Assembly: GCA_040880405.1 (NCBI GenBank)
Contig: JBBDIM010000153.1
Coordinates: forward strand, 1 to 16,941
Length of the DNA stretch: 16,941 nt
DNA from: JBBDIM01 sp040880405
Lineage (GTDB): Bacteria; Planctomycetota; Planctomycetia; Pirellulales; Pirellulaceae
Direction of reading: 5' to 3'
In this document: positions 1-7,521 of the stretch, in pieces
How the letters are laid out: each line of letters starts with the position of its first letter
How positions within the stretch are numbered: the stretch's first letter is position 1
The notes under the pieces: generated by a model
Databases searched by the model: none
What the model was told of the DNA's origin: nothing
The model's input: the letters and a program-made list of their open reading frames with translations, nothing else
Program-made: the position numbers and the translations under genes

Positions 1-54
<54 letters not shown>

Positions 55-114
55 TGCGTTTCTATTTGCTGTCGGATTGACCAGCCGGTTGGATCTCGCC
101 CGGCAACCAATCTT

Positions 115-182
115 TATCCGTAATCCGTGCGGATCCGTAGCTCAATAAGAAATGAACCACGGATTACACCGATATCACGGAT
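115..182. repeat. Palindromic repeat, 'atccgtg' family (copy 1)
   Basis: The left arm (about 116-138) reads atccgtaatccgtgcggatc and the right arm (155-182) begins aaccacggattacaccgata. The arms are imperfect inverted copies around a short A/T-rich centre. The same family occurs at 2701-2774. A fragment of another family, tctgcgtttc, sits at 53-62. No gene is visible in 53-272. Confidence 0.7.
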
Positions 183-272
183 GGGATTCAATGGTAAACG
201 CGGCGTTGCTGGGGGAGAATTTCCCCGCCCCAGCATCCAAATATTACTCGTAGACTCTGTCTGGACGAACCA

Positions 273-704
273 CTAGGTAGGGTCCAGCTCAAAAGTAAAT
301 TGATTGCCTCGCCACTTGTCCTCTACGGTTCGAGTTAGTTCGGTTTCCTTATTGTACTTTTTGGGGACCACCTCAGGCTTCAGGGTCGACATCTCCCCGT
401 TTGGCCCGGCAGGGTGAGGCGGATCGAACGTGCTAATCCGGACGGTATGCTCACCCACGAGGGCCCCTTTGGTAGTGCTGGAGTACTGGAGCACAAAGTT
501 GCCCTGGCTATCGGTCTTTCCCAGAGAGGACCGGCCTCCGGAAGGCTCGAAGACGACCATCGCATCCGGCAAAGGCTGACCCTCCATGAGGACTTGGCCA
601 GAGACGGGGGTAATCATGGGTCCACTGCTACGCGTGCATCCGATACTCACCGAGAGTACCAAGAGCCCCAGCGTGGCCACCCAACAATGATGAAGGTGTC
701 GCAT
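273..704 (-). CDS. Small lipoprotein with carboxypeptidase-regulatory-like fold
   Basis: This 143-residue protein starts with a charged and hydrophobic signal sequence (residues 1-22) that ends in a lipobox, SIGC, with Cys23 as the likely lipidated residue. It is therefore predicted to be exported and membrane-anchored. Residues about 34-93 (VSGQVLMEGQPLPDAMVVFE onward, then GKTDSQGNF) match the beta-sandwich pattern of carboxypeptidase-regulatory-like/transthyretin-type domains. Such small lipoproteins are commonly found next to DUF1559 genes in planctomycetes. Here it lies 147 bp downstream of one on the same strand, so the two are probably co-transcribed, with a hairpin between them. The exact function is unknown; an envelope or surface-structure role is inferred from the partner gene. 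The start gives a complete signal peptide. Confidence 0.8.
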   Translation of the reverse strand: MRHLHHCWVATLGLLVLSVSIGCTRSSGPMITPVSGQVLMEGQPLPDAMVVFEPSGGRSSLGKTDSQGNFVLQYSSTTKGALVGEHTVRISTFDPPHPAGPNGEMSTLKPEVVPKKYNKETELTRTVEDKWRGNQFTFELDPT

Positions 705-784
705 TGTGAAAATATCCTGTCAATCGGGTCAACGGATAAGGGCATCCGGAGGGCCCGCGCGCACGAAAGAACTAGAAAAGCCAA

Positions 785-817
785 CCCGGGAAGAGGAAGA
801 GAGAGTTCCTTCCCGGG
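785..817 (-). promoter_or_regulatory. Intercistronic hairpin between DUF1559 and lipoprotein genes
   Basis: A perfect 9-bp stem is formed by cccgggaag at 785-793 and cttcccggg at 809-817, with a 15-nt purine-rich loop. Read in the direction of the genes, it follows the DUF1559 stop codon by about 35 nt and is followed by a modest T-rich stretch (cttttct). It could act as a partial terminator or a 3'-end stabiliser that sets the ratio of the two products. Confidence 0.45.
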
Positions 818-851
818 AGTAAGCCACCGCCGTGTAAACCCGCGCAAACTA

Positions 852-1856
852 TTAGTCGATGGTTACCGGATGCCCATCGTTCTTGACGTGCAATTTTTGC
901 CAAGTGTTGGTAAATCGCTCGAACGGATTCAGGTTACCATCGGTGGGGTTAGGCCAGTGAGGATTCGTCCAGACGAACTCCACATGCTCGGAGATAAAAC
1001 GCACACTGCCATCTCCGAAGACGAACTGAGCGCCACCGGGATGGGTACTGCCGAAATTATGATGGGCCGTGTCCCACCAAGCGTTGGCCGTAAGATCCAC
1101 ATGGTTCATGGCTTCAGCGGCGGTTCGCATGACCGCGTAGGTGCGGCGATAGTCGCTATCTGCGGTGCCCGTCCCCGTGCCGCATGGATCGTCGAAGCTG
1201 AACCAAGCGCCATTCACGAAACCACCGTAAAAGTGTTGCGTGTTTCGCATCGCCTGGCCGTCGCTGTAGCTGCCTATTCGCCACTGCACCTCGCCCACCA
1301 AAATCGTGTTCGACAACCCGTCTGTAATGTGCGTGAAGTTGAAACCTCGTTCATGCACGAACACCCCTTCCTCAGGTGAAAATCCGCATTTGCTGGGAAT
1401 TGCAAGCATGGCGCCCGCCGAAGCGGCATAACTGCTCGTCGCCTGATTGGGCAAAGAGGGATCGTTATTGATAGGCGGCTGAGGCGAGCTGGGGCAAAGT
1501 GCCGTGGGGATGACCGTGGTAATTACCACCGCATTGCTGGCGTCGTTAGGAGACGCCAGGAAGTTGATCCCATCATAAATATTCCCTTGCTCCACATATG
1601 GCAGCAGCGCAACCCCCCAAGACCATCCTCCGGTGGCGTGGGCCGCCATCCCGGCCGGGAGCCGATTATGGGTGTCGTGGTAGTTGTGCATCGCTAACCC
1701 GAATTGCTTCAGGTTATTTTGACACGACATCCGCCGAGCCGCCTCTCGAGCCTGTTGGACGGCCGGCAAAAGCAATGCGACCAGCACCCCGATAATGGCA
1801 ATGACGACGAGCAACTCAACGAGCGTAAAACCGGAAAAAGATCTCGAACGTTTCAT
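852..1856 (-). CDS. DUF1559 prepilin-like protein (H-X9-DG)
   Basis: A 334-residue protein with a type IV prepilin-like N-terminus: after the short leader MKRSRSFSG comes FTLVELLVVIAIIGVLVALL, with the cleavage site after Gly9 and the conserved Glu at +5 of the mature chain (Glu14). Near the C-terminus is the H-X9-DG signature (His272, Asp282-Gly283), typical of the planctomycete DUF1559 family, which is usually present in many copies per genome. The protein is probably exported to form a pseudopilus or surface fibre; its role is unproven. The start is supported by ggagg about 9 nt upstream and a TATATT hexamer at 1905-1910. An inverted repeat, gagcggg (1857-1863) and cccgctc (1898-1904), brackets the leader next to the start codon. 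Length and both terminal motifs are typical, so the gene looks intact. Confidence 0.95.
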   Translation of the reverse strand: MKRSRSFSGFTLVELLVVIAIIGVLVALLLPAVQQAREAARRMSCQNNLKQFGLAMHNYHDTHNRLPAGMAAHATGGWSWGVALLPYVEQGNIYDGINFLASPNDASNAVVITTVIPTALCPSSPQPPINNDPSLPNQATSSYAASAGAMLAIPSKCGFSPEEGVFVHERGFNFTHITDGLSNTILVGEVQWRIGSYSDGQAMRNTQHFYGGFVNGAWFSFDDPCGTGTGTADSDYRRTYAVMRTAAEAMNHVDLTANAWWDTAHHNFGSTHPGGAQFVFGDGSVRFISEHVEFVWTNPHWPNPTDGNLNPFERFTNTWQKLHVKNDGHPVTID

Positions 1857-2157
1857 GAGCGGGGCCCTCCGATGGGAAAGAAAAAAGTAAAGAGCATCCC
1901 GCTCAATATACCCCGCTGCAATGGCACATGAAACACCTTTTCAGGCAAGTCATTTATTTCCATTATTTTCCCGCTAAGCCCGAGAATAACGGATTAAGGC
2001 GCGTAAACCCACCTTGCCAGATCCCAATGGAGACGCTTCGGGATAATATTTTCGCTTTTTTATTCTACCGAGATCCCTCTGCAGCCATTCCGGAGCGGTA
2101 TCCAGGTCACGAGCTCGTCTGACTCACGGCGATGTTGCGTGCCATTTTTCCTCGCCA
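1857..2157. other. Intergenic region without a recognisable gene
   Basis: Apart from the leader of the minus-strand DUF1559 gene (to about 1930), I see no coding signal. A plus-strand frame at 1928-2122 (64 codons) has no ribosome binding site and no recognisable motif. The sequence is more A/T-rich than the flanking genes. Confidence 0.5.
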
Positions 2158-2200
2158 GCACTTCGCACTGGCGGCTTGTCCGCCAGTGCGAAGTGCGAGA
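2158..2200. repeat. Long perfect hairpin repeat (cactggcgg family, copy 1)
   Basis: gcacttcgcactggcgg (2158-2174) and its exact reverse complement (2180-2196) form a 17-bp stem with a 5-nt loop, cttgt. A second, inverted copy with a diverged outer stem is at 9751-9797. The two share the core cactggcgg, a 5-nt loop and ccgccagtg, plus the flanking gaagtgcgag. This is an interspersed palindromic repeat. No T-run follows, so it does not look like a simple terminator. Confidence 0.85.
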
Positions 2201-2300
2201 TCGATCACGCTCCAACTCGTAATTTCAACCTGGATGGACCAGATGGACCACTAGTTCCTGGGAAACTCGCAACACGGTCAAGCCTGATAGTCGTTCAAAC

Positions 2301-2486
2301 TCACAACGTCTCGATATCCTCCGCGAATTGCTCCGCGTCGTCCTCCATCAGCGATGGTACATCCGCCAGACACCGACCTAGCTCCTCCATCGACACCGCT
2401 GGCTTGATGGGAGAAATCCTAGCCAGAGGTAGATTGTTCTGAAAAATCTCGATCGTCGATTGATTCCCCACGACCTGCCGAAGCAA
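2301..2486 (-). pseudogene. Remnant of a Phd/YefM-type antitoxin
   Basis: The frame encodes a 61-residue peptide with the pattern of Phd/YefM-family antitoxins: a strand and loop (STIEIFQNNLPLARISPIKP, like the usual 'vvITkrGkPVArLvPv') followed by an acidic helical tail ending DDAEQFAEDIETL. Reading upstream of the TTG at 2486 the frame stays open and continues the similarity (CCSLLRQVV resembles the usual 'cl.LLdeV'). It then runs into the palindromic repeat at 2519-2600 without meeting a start codon or ribosome binding site. The normal N-terminus, about 10-15 residues, is missing. No PIN or RelE-type toxin follows downstream of the stop. I infer a decayed toxin-antitoxin locus. The family call rests on pattern only. 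Confidence 0.5.
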
Positions 2487-2519
2487 CGAGCAGCATCGAA
2501 CTACTCGAAGTCTGTTTTT

Positions 2520-2600
2520 GAAACGCAGAGCCGCGGAGAACGCAGAGACGCAACTAGCGCGGGGAACGTCCCTCTGCGCACTCAGCGTCTCTGCGTTTTA
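2520..2600. repeat. Palindromic repeat, 'aaacgcagag' family
   Basis: The left arm (2521-2551) starts aaacgcagagccgcggagaa and the right arm (2571-2599) ends gcgtctctgcgttt. The arms are imperfect inverted copies made of short purine-rich iterations (gcagag). A fragment of the same family adjoins the C run at position 53. Confidence 0.7.
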
Positions 2601-2628
2601 AACCTGGAGAGCGACCTGTTTCGCGGGT

Positions 2629-2662
2629 TGCTTTTCGTGTCATTCGTCTGTTTCGTGGTTGA
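2629..2662. repeat. Single arm of the 'ttcgtggtt' repeat family
   Basis: The segment cttttcgtgtcattcgtctg followed by tttcgtggttg matches one arm of the paired repeats at 8575-8743 and 9318-9486. Here only one arm is present, so this is a partial or degraded copy placed between two other repeat families. Confidence 0.6.
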
Positions 2663-2700
2663 AAAAGTGAGCTGCGAGTTGGCTTGTCCCAGTGAAAACC

Positions 2701-2774
2701 ATCCGTGAAATCCGTGTAATCCGTGGTTAAAAACAAAAAAGGATCTAACCACGGATTACGCGGATTTCTCGGAT
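2701..2774. repeat. Palindromic repeat, 'atccgtg' family (copy 2)
   Basis: The left arm (2701-2728) starts atccgtgaaatccgtgtaat and the right arm (2746-2774) starts taaccacggattacgcggat. Together they form a long imperfect inverted repeat around an A-rich centre. Same family as 115-182. Minus-strand translation gives TTDYTDFTDG, a peptide that arises from the repeat itself and is not evidence of a gene. Confidence 0.75.
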
Positions 2775-2960
2775 AAGACAGAGCGGCTGAAGTCTTCGCC
2801 GGTTCACCGTGGGTGAGAGGTTTGGTTGTCCAAGCTTCGCTGCTTTGGTGGTTGATGATGCATGTTGCCGCTAGAGAATCTTCCCGCCCAATCATGTCCA
2901 CGTTGGAGGGCGTGGGCATGGCACCCGGCGTGGCGGGGCAAACGGGATAGTTTAATCGCA
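2775..2960. other. Intergenic, repeat-like, with short inverted repeat
   Basis: No gene is visible. catgtccacg (2894-2903) and cgtgggcatg (2911-2920) form a 10-bp stem with one mismatch, just past the 3' end of the proline catabolism gene (minus strand). It may be another interspersed repeat or help end that transcript. No T-tract is evident. Confidence 0.4.
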
Positions 2961-5900
2961 CTACCCCTCAGCCGGAGGCGCAAACCCACGCCGCATGGTG
3001 TTCTCCGTCACGGTACGGGGCATCACGAACTGGAGCAGGTAGTCGTCTCCGCCCGCTTTGTTGCCGATGCCGGACATTTTGAAACCACCGAACGGTTGGC
3101 GGCCGACCAAGGCCCCGGTGATGTTGCGGTTGATATAGAGATTGCCCACCATCAGCTCGCGGCGGACTCGGTCGACGTTGCCGGGGCTGCGGGAATAGAC
3201 GCCGCCGGTCAGGCCATAGTCGGTGGCGTTGGCCACTTGAAGGGCCTCGTCCAGGTTGGCCACCCGAATCACCGAGAGCACCGGGCCGAAAATCTCTTCC
3301 TGGGCGATTTTGGCGCTGGGGCTCACGTCGGCGAAGATATGCGGCCCCACAAAGTAGCCCTCGTCGGCGAGCGTTCCGACATCCACCGCAATCGCCTCCC
3401 GCCCCTCTTGGCGTCCCAGCTCCAGATACTTTTGGATCTTCGCTCGGGCCTGCTCATCAATCACTGGGCCGACATGCGAAGCGGGGTCTTCGGTGGGACC
3501 CACATGCAGGCTTCGCGTCGCTTCGACCAGCCGCTCCAAAAATGCATCGTGGGCCGAGCTGAGCACGATTGCCCTCGAACAGGCGCTGCACTTTTGCCCT
3601 TGGAAGCCAAAAGCGCTTTTCATCACCCCAGCGACCGCCTCGTCCAGGTCGGCGTCGTCGTCGATGATGATCGCGTTCTTGCCACCCATCTCGGCGATGA
3701 CCCGTTTGACCATCGAAGCCCCTCGGGCCGAGACCTCCGCCGCTTTTGCGTTGATCGCCAGCCCCACTTCCCGCGAACCGGTAAACGAAATGACCGCCAC
3801 GTCCACGTGCTCCACCAGCGGAGCCCCCGCCTCGGCCCCTTTGCCTGGCGAGTAATTGAAAACCCCCGGCGGAAAGCCCACTTCCCGGCACATCGCCATC
3901 AACTGGGCGGCCACCACCGAGGACTGTTCCGCCGGTTTCATCACCACCGTGTTGCCGGTCGCCACCGCCGCGACCGACATCCCGGTCAGGATCGCCAGCG
4001 GAAAGTTCCACGGTGCAATCACCGCGGTCACGCCACGGGGAAGGTACTCGAACCGGTTCTCCTCGCCCGGGACATCGGCACCCCGGGCGCCTTGCAGGGC
4101 AACCGCCTGTTGGGCGTAAAAGTCACAAAAGTCGATCGCCTCCGCCACATCGGCATCGGCGTCCCGCCACGGCTTGCCACACTCGTAGATGATCCAGGCC
4201 GACAGCTCAAACTTCCGCTTCCGCATCTCATCGGCCAACCGGTGCAAAAGTTCGGCCCGCTTCGTAACGTCGGTATGGGCCCAGCCGCGAAGGGCGTTCT
4301 TCGCCGCGGCCACCGCTTGGTTGGCCTGCTCGGCAGTCGCGCTGCCGACCGTCCCCACCACCTCGGCGTGTCGAGACGGATTCACCGACACAATCTTCCC
4401 CTCGGTCCCGATTTCCTCACCCCCAATCACCAGCGGATAATGCCGACCAAACCGCGCCTTCACCTCCGCAAGGGTAGAAAGCATCGCCGCGCGGTTTTCT
4501 TCGAGCGCGAAGTCGGTCGGGGGCTCGTTGGTGAAGGTCGCGGCGAATCCGCCACCGCTGGTTTGGGTCATCGCGGGTTCCTTACGGGTGACAGGGTGTG
4601 AATGCTCAGGGGTCGCGGGCCGGTGCTGCTCGCCCGGTTTGGCTAGCAGCCGACCGATCGAGCCACGCTGCGAACCGCTGATCTTCAGAAACGAATCGTT
4701 CGAGGTGTTTTCCAGCAACCGCCGCACGAGGTAGGCCATGCCAGGGATCAACTCGCCATACGGCATGTAGACCCGCAGGCGATGCCCCATCTCGACCAAC
4801 ACGCGTTTCTCGGCATCTGCCATGCCGTACAGCATTTGGATCTCGTACGCCTCAGGCGGCAAGCCAAGCTGCCGAGCGACCGCGATCCCATGGGCCAGCG
4901 AACGAATGTTGTGGCTACCCAGGGCCGGGCGAAGATACGCATGGTTGAGCATCAAGAACCGGGTACACCGCTCGAAGTTGGCGTCCGATTCCCACTTCCG
5001 CTGCCAAACCGGCACCGGCCAACCGGTCGCCTGAGCGTGGGTTGTTTCGTAGTCCCAGTAAGCACCCTTCACCAGGCGGACCCACACCGGCTTGCCACGG
5101 GCGATGGCCCAATCTCGCAGAGCCACCAAGTCCCGTCCGGCGTCACGGAGATAACACTGGATCACAATCCCCACATCGCCACACGTGCGGAATTCCTCCT
5201 CCATAAAGATCTGCTTGAAGATCCGCAGCGTGAGGTCCTTCAAGGAGTACGACTCCATGTCGACATTCACAAAGGCCCGCTGCTGTTTGGCCACGCGGAG
5301 CAGTTTTCGCAGCCGCTCCCCTGCCCTCCGCGCGGAACCTTCCGGGTCGATCGGATCGAACTGGCTATCCAAGGCGGAAAGCTTAATCGAGACATTCATC
5401 CGGGGCAGTTCGTCCTCCATCCCGCGGTCGACCTGCGGCACTTCCGGCCAGGAATTAACCGTGGGGGCGACGTTCTCGATCAGGTCGATGTAGGCCTGCA
5501 AGTAGCGGTCCGCCTCGACCTCGCTGATCACCGCCTCACCCAAGACATCCAGCGTGAAAGCCCGCTTGAGCTTCCGTTCCAACCGCGCCGCTTCCACCAC
5601 CTCCGCGGCATTTGTCCCCGCGATAAACCGCCGGGCATTGCCGCTGGCATGCAGCTTGGCCGCCCTGGCCATCGTGCGGCCTGCTAAGGTCCCCGGTTTG
5701 GCGATCGCGAGCCCAGTCCGAATCACGGCCGGCAGATGCTGCTGGACACTCCCCAGATATTCCCGCAGATGCCGAGCCACCGCGTCGCCGCTAGTGAGCA
5801 TCGGCAGGACATCAACAAAGCGGAACATCTGGACCTTCACCGCCTCGTCCCGCATCGCCCAATCCATCACCTGATTGTCCCACCACTCCCGTTGAAAGAA

Positions 5901-6062
5901 GCTGGGGCGACCAGCATCCAGGTGGTCAAAAATCCAGCGGCCCACCTCCTGCGTGGTCCGCTCAATCGCGGCCAAATCCCACTCAGCCAGTTCCAAGTCG
6001 GCATGCGGATCCTCAACCGGAATAGCTCGGGAGCGATCCAAAGGGGGCGAGTGTTCTCGCAT
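2961..6062 (-). CDS. putA: Bifunctional proline dehydrogenase / P5C dehydrogenase (PutA-like)
   Basis: A 1033-residue fusion that oxidises proline to P5C with an FAD-dependent proline dehydrogenase (about residues 20-490), then glutamate semialdehyde to glutamate with an NAD-dependent aldehyde dehydrogenase (about 520-1020). Proline dehydrogenase motifs include NVSIKLSALDSQFDP, NVDMESYS, RLVKGAYWDYE, LGSHN and YLVRRLLENTSNDSFLK. Aldehyde dehydrogenase motifs include PWNFPLAI, FTGSREVG, EMGGKNA with the conserved Glu, and GQKCSACSR with catalytic Cys825. The C-terminus keeps the family end GRQPFGGFKMSG. It lacks the ribbon-helix-helix domain of enterobacterial PutA, so it should not be autoregulatory. 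I chose the ATG at 6062; a TTG two codons earlier is less likely, and neither has a clear ribosome binding site. No other proline genes are nearby. Confidence 0.95.
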   Translation of the reverse strand: MREHSPPLDRSRAIPVEDPHADLELAEWDLAAIERTTQEVGRWIFDHLDAGRPSFFQREWWDNQVMDWAMRDEAVKVQMFRFVDVLPMLTSGDAVARHLREYLGSVQQHLPAVIRTGLAIAKPGTLAGRTMARAAKLHASGNARRFIAGTNAAEVVEAARLERKLKRAFTLDVLGEAVISEVEADRYLQAYIDLIENVAPTVNSWPEVPQVDRGMEDELPRMNVSIKLSALDSQFDPIDPEGSARRAGERLRKLLRVAKQQRAFVNVDMESYSLKDLTLRIFKQIFMEEEFRTCGDVGIVIQCYLRDAGRDLVALRDWAIARGKPVWVRLVKGAYWDYETTHAQATGWPVPVWQRKWESDANFERCTRFLMLNHAYLRPALGSHNIRSLAHGIAVARQLGLPPEAYEIQMLYGMADAEKRVLVEMGHRLRVYMPYGELIPGMAYLVRRLLENTSNDSFLKISGSQRGSIGRLLAKPGEQHRPATPEHSHPVTRKEPAMTQTSGGGFAATFTNEPPTDFALEENRAAMLSTLAEVKARFGRHYPLVIGGEEIGTEGKIVSVNPSRHAEVVGTVGSATAEQANQAVAAAKNALRGWAHTDVTKRAELLHRLADEMRKRKFELSAWIIYECGKPWRDADADVAEAIDFCDFYAQQAVALQGARGADVPGEENRFEYLPRGVTAVIAPWNFPLAILTGMSVAAVATGNTVVMKPAEQSSVVAAQLMAMCREVGFPPGVFNYSPGKGAEAGAPLVEHVDVAVISFTGSREVGLAINAKAAEVSARGASMVKRVIAEMGGKNAIIIDDDADLDEAVAGVMKSAFGFQGQKCSACSRAIVLSSAHDAFLERLVEATRSLHVGPTEDPASHVGPVIDEQARAKIQKYLELGRQEGREAIAVDVGTLADEGYFVGPHIFADVSPSAKIAQEEIFGPVLSVIRVANLDEALQVANATDYGLTGGVYSRSPGNVDRVRRELMVGNLYINRNITGALVGRQPFGGFKMSGIGNKAGGDDYLLQFVMPRTVTENTMRRGFAPPAEG

Positions 6063-6316
6063 GGGCAACGTCCAGGGGTGCGGTAAAAATCAGCGGGAGA
6101 TCAACTGCTGAAATTCTATCCCCCGGCCCACCTTAGACCAGCTACCGATCAGAGACTGACCACACCGGACCGTTCTCCAAAAAGCGAGATGAGATCGCGC
6201 GACGCGGGACTTTGTCCGGTGTCCTTTCCGGTATCCCCGTCGTGCTGGTGCTCCCGTTGGGGCCAAGAGTTGGTGGATGCCGCTCGGGTTCGCGTTGTGG
6301 GATAACCTACTCGCCG

Positions 6317-6667
6317 TTAGCCGAGCAGGTCCCCAATTACCGGCTCGACCGCGTTCACAATCAGCTCTACCAATTCCGGGTCCATCCGTTGGAACTCGTC
6401 CGGGATGTCGAGCACCCTGATCGTCTTGTATCGCATGACGGCGGGGAAATCAGCGAGCAAACGTTTTTGGTGTTTGGGCTCCATCACTAGAATCGCATCG
6501 GCCCACTGGATGTCCGCCAAGGTGATCGTCCGCACGGCGGCCCGGGTGGTTCCGCGGGAACGAACTTGAACGCGAGGGTCGTCTTGATAGACCTTCTCCG
6601 CAGTGGGACTCCGCCACTGATTGCGGCTACAGACAAACAGAAGATGGAGTGGTTGCTGGGGTTTCAT
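6317..6667 (-). CDS. Low-molecular-weight phosphotyrosine phosphatase-like protein
   Basis: A 116-residue protein beginning MKPQQPLHLLFVCSRNQWRS. It carries the C-X5-R-S loop of low-molecular-weight tyrosine phosphatases: Cys13 as nucleophile, Arg19 for phosphate binding, then Ser20, directly after the usual hydrophobic strand. Asp87 or Asp90 in LDIPDEF is a candidate general acid. It is shorter than the classical ~150-residue enzymes and fits the short subfamily that starts near 'LFVCSRNQWRSPTAE'. Substrate unknown. The frame is open for another 53 codons upstream, but that part is proline- and glycine-rich without homology-like features. The ATG at 6667 places the catalytic loop at the expected distance. 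It lies 254 bp upstream of putA on the same strand, so co-transcription is possible but not supported by spacing. Confidence 0.8.
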   Translation of the reverse strand: MKPQQPLHLLFVCSRNQWRSPTAEKVYQDDPRVQVRSRGTTRAAVRTITLADIQWADAILVMEPKHQKRLLADFPAVMRYKTIRVLDIPDEFQRMDPELVELIVNAVEPVIGDLLG

Positions 6668-6850
6668 CTTTCCGCTGACGATTGCAGGACCGATTGAAGT
6701 TGGGCCGGATGGTGGAATCGTTGATTTTGCTCCTTTTGAAGGCATTGGCGACACCAATGTTGCACCTGGCGCCCGTCCGTCAATTTCACCGTCTCGATTA
6801 CGCGATTCAGGCCCAATTGAGTACAATGGGAATCTAAAGGAGACCCCAAG

Positions 6851-7312
6851 ATGTTACGAGAAGCGGACCCAGATGTCGCCGAGCGCGCGAAAAAGATTTA
6901 CAACGAGCGTCTCAAGTCGCAACTGGAAGCGTCCAGTCCGGATCAATTTTTCGCCATCGAACCCGATTCGGGCGAATTCTTTGTAGGGGCGACCCTGGGC
7001 TGTCAAAAATTCGGTCTTGTGGCGGTTTTTGTTTGCGCAGGTATTGCGAGGATTTTTGGACGTGAATTCAAGAGTCGGGAGTTAAATAGGGGTCAGGAGT
7101 CTTTTCAGAAACAAGAAATCACAGCCCCGCCTCCCAGCGACGAAGAAAAGAGTCCTGACCCCGTTTTAACGGATTGGGCTCTCGGCATGTCCGTTTACTC
7201 ACAGCGCGTAAAAAGGGGGTCGGGACTCTTTTTGGCTACCCTGTCACTGGTGCCCACCGCTCACGTTTCGAAAAAAGACTCCCGACCCCGTTTTTACTCC
7301 ACGCTCCGGTGA
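6851..7312 (+). CDS. Small conserved-type protein with repeat-derived C-terminus
   Basis: The 153-codon frame has a well-formed start: AAAGGAG at 6836-6842, 8 nt before the ATG, and a TACAAT hexamer at 6822-6827. Residues 1-50 (ADPDVAERAKKIYNERLKSQ, then FFAIEPDSGEFFVG) look like a genuine conserved small-protein family of bacteria, usually about 70-80 residues, whose function I cannot name. From about residue 51 the similarity ends. From residue 80 the frame reads through two inverted-repeat elements (7089-7162, 7216-7289), giving low-quality sequence such as SPDPVLTD. I infer that the native 3' end was lost and the gene now terminates in repeat DNA. The product may be non-functional. Confidence 0.55.
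   Translation: MLREADPDVAERAKKIYNERLKSQLEASSPDQFFAIEPDSGEFFVGATLGCQKFGLVAVFVCAGIARIFGREFKSRELNRGQESFQKQEITAPPPSDEEKSPDPVLTDWALGMSVYSQRVKRGSGLFLATLSLVPTAHVSKKDSRPRFYSTLR
7089..7162. repeat. Inverted-repeat element 'ggggtcaggagtctttt' (copy 1)
   Basis: ggggtcaggagtctttt (7089-7105) pairs with aaaagagtcctgacccc (7146-7162), with one mismatch in 17, across a 40-nt spacer. The mismatch lies in a gagtc/gactc core that is itself nearly palindromic. A second element with the same design is at 7216-7289. Confidence 0.8.
7216..7289. repeat. Inverted-repeat element 'ggggtcgggactctttt' (copy 2)
   Basis: ggggtcgggactcttttt (7216-7233) pairs with aaaaagactcccgacccc (7272-7289), with one mismatch in 18, across a 38-nt spacer. 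Arm design and overall length match copy 1, and the single mismatch is at the same place. The spacers of the two copies differ in sequence, so the arms are the conserved part. Confidence 0.8.
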
Positions 7313-7474
7313 TCCGGTGAGAGGAACAAAACCACCCCTTTGAAAACGCGCCGCAAGAGCGAATTATAGAGACCAAGCTTCTCCGAAATTTGTCAACTTG
7401 ACTGGCACCATCGTCCGAACTATAGTTCTTGTAGGATCTGAACCCCGAGAAAGTTCGGGTAGTAGGATCCACCA

Positions 7475-7497
7475 GGGCCCGCAAGGGCCCCATTTTA
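7475..7497 (+). terminator. Possible terminator-like hairpin
   Basis: gggccc (7475-7480), loop gcaa, gggccc (7485-7490), then cattttat on the plus strand. The stem is short but G:C only, with a GNRA-type loop. It could end plus-strand transcription coming from 6851, just before the convergent DUF3800 gene. The T-run is weak. Confidence 0.35.
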
Positions 7498-7521
7498 TGC
7501 GCATTCCGGAAAATCGCTCTT

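Noticed and set aside
414..1379. A 321-codon open frame on the plus strand
   Set aside because: It lies opposite the DUF1559 and lipoprotein genes, both of which have clear family motifs. The peptide has no recognisable domain and no ribosome binding site, so it is a shadow.
1928..2122. A 64-codon plus-strand frame upstream of the DUF1559 gene
   Set aside because: No ribosome binding site, no recognisable motif, and atypical composition for this genome.
2554..2961. A 135-codon minus-strand frame including TTDYTDFTDG
   Set aside because: It translates three palindromic repeat families. The peptide is produced by the repeats and there is no independent evidence of a gene.
2862..4601. A 579-codon open frame on the plus strand opposite putA
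   Set aside because: The His/Arg/Gly-rich composition is typical of antisense reading of a G/C-rich gene. The putA frame has full-length family motifs.
6664..6849. A 61-codon minus-strand frame with a Cys/His pattern ending in an ATGA overlap with the phosphatase start
   Set aside because: The overlap is suggestive, but the start is a TTG without ribosome binding site, a second frame is also open across the same DNA, and I recognise no domain. Not enough to call a gene.
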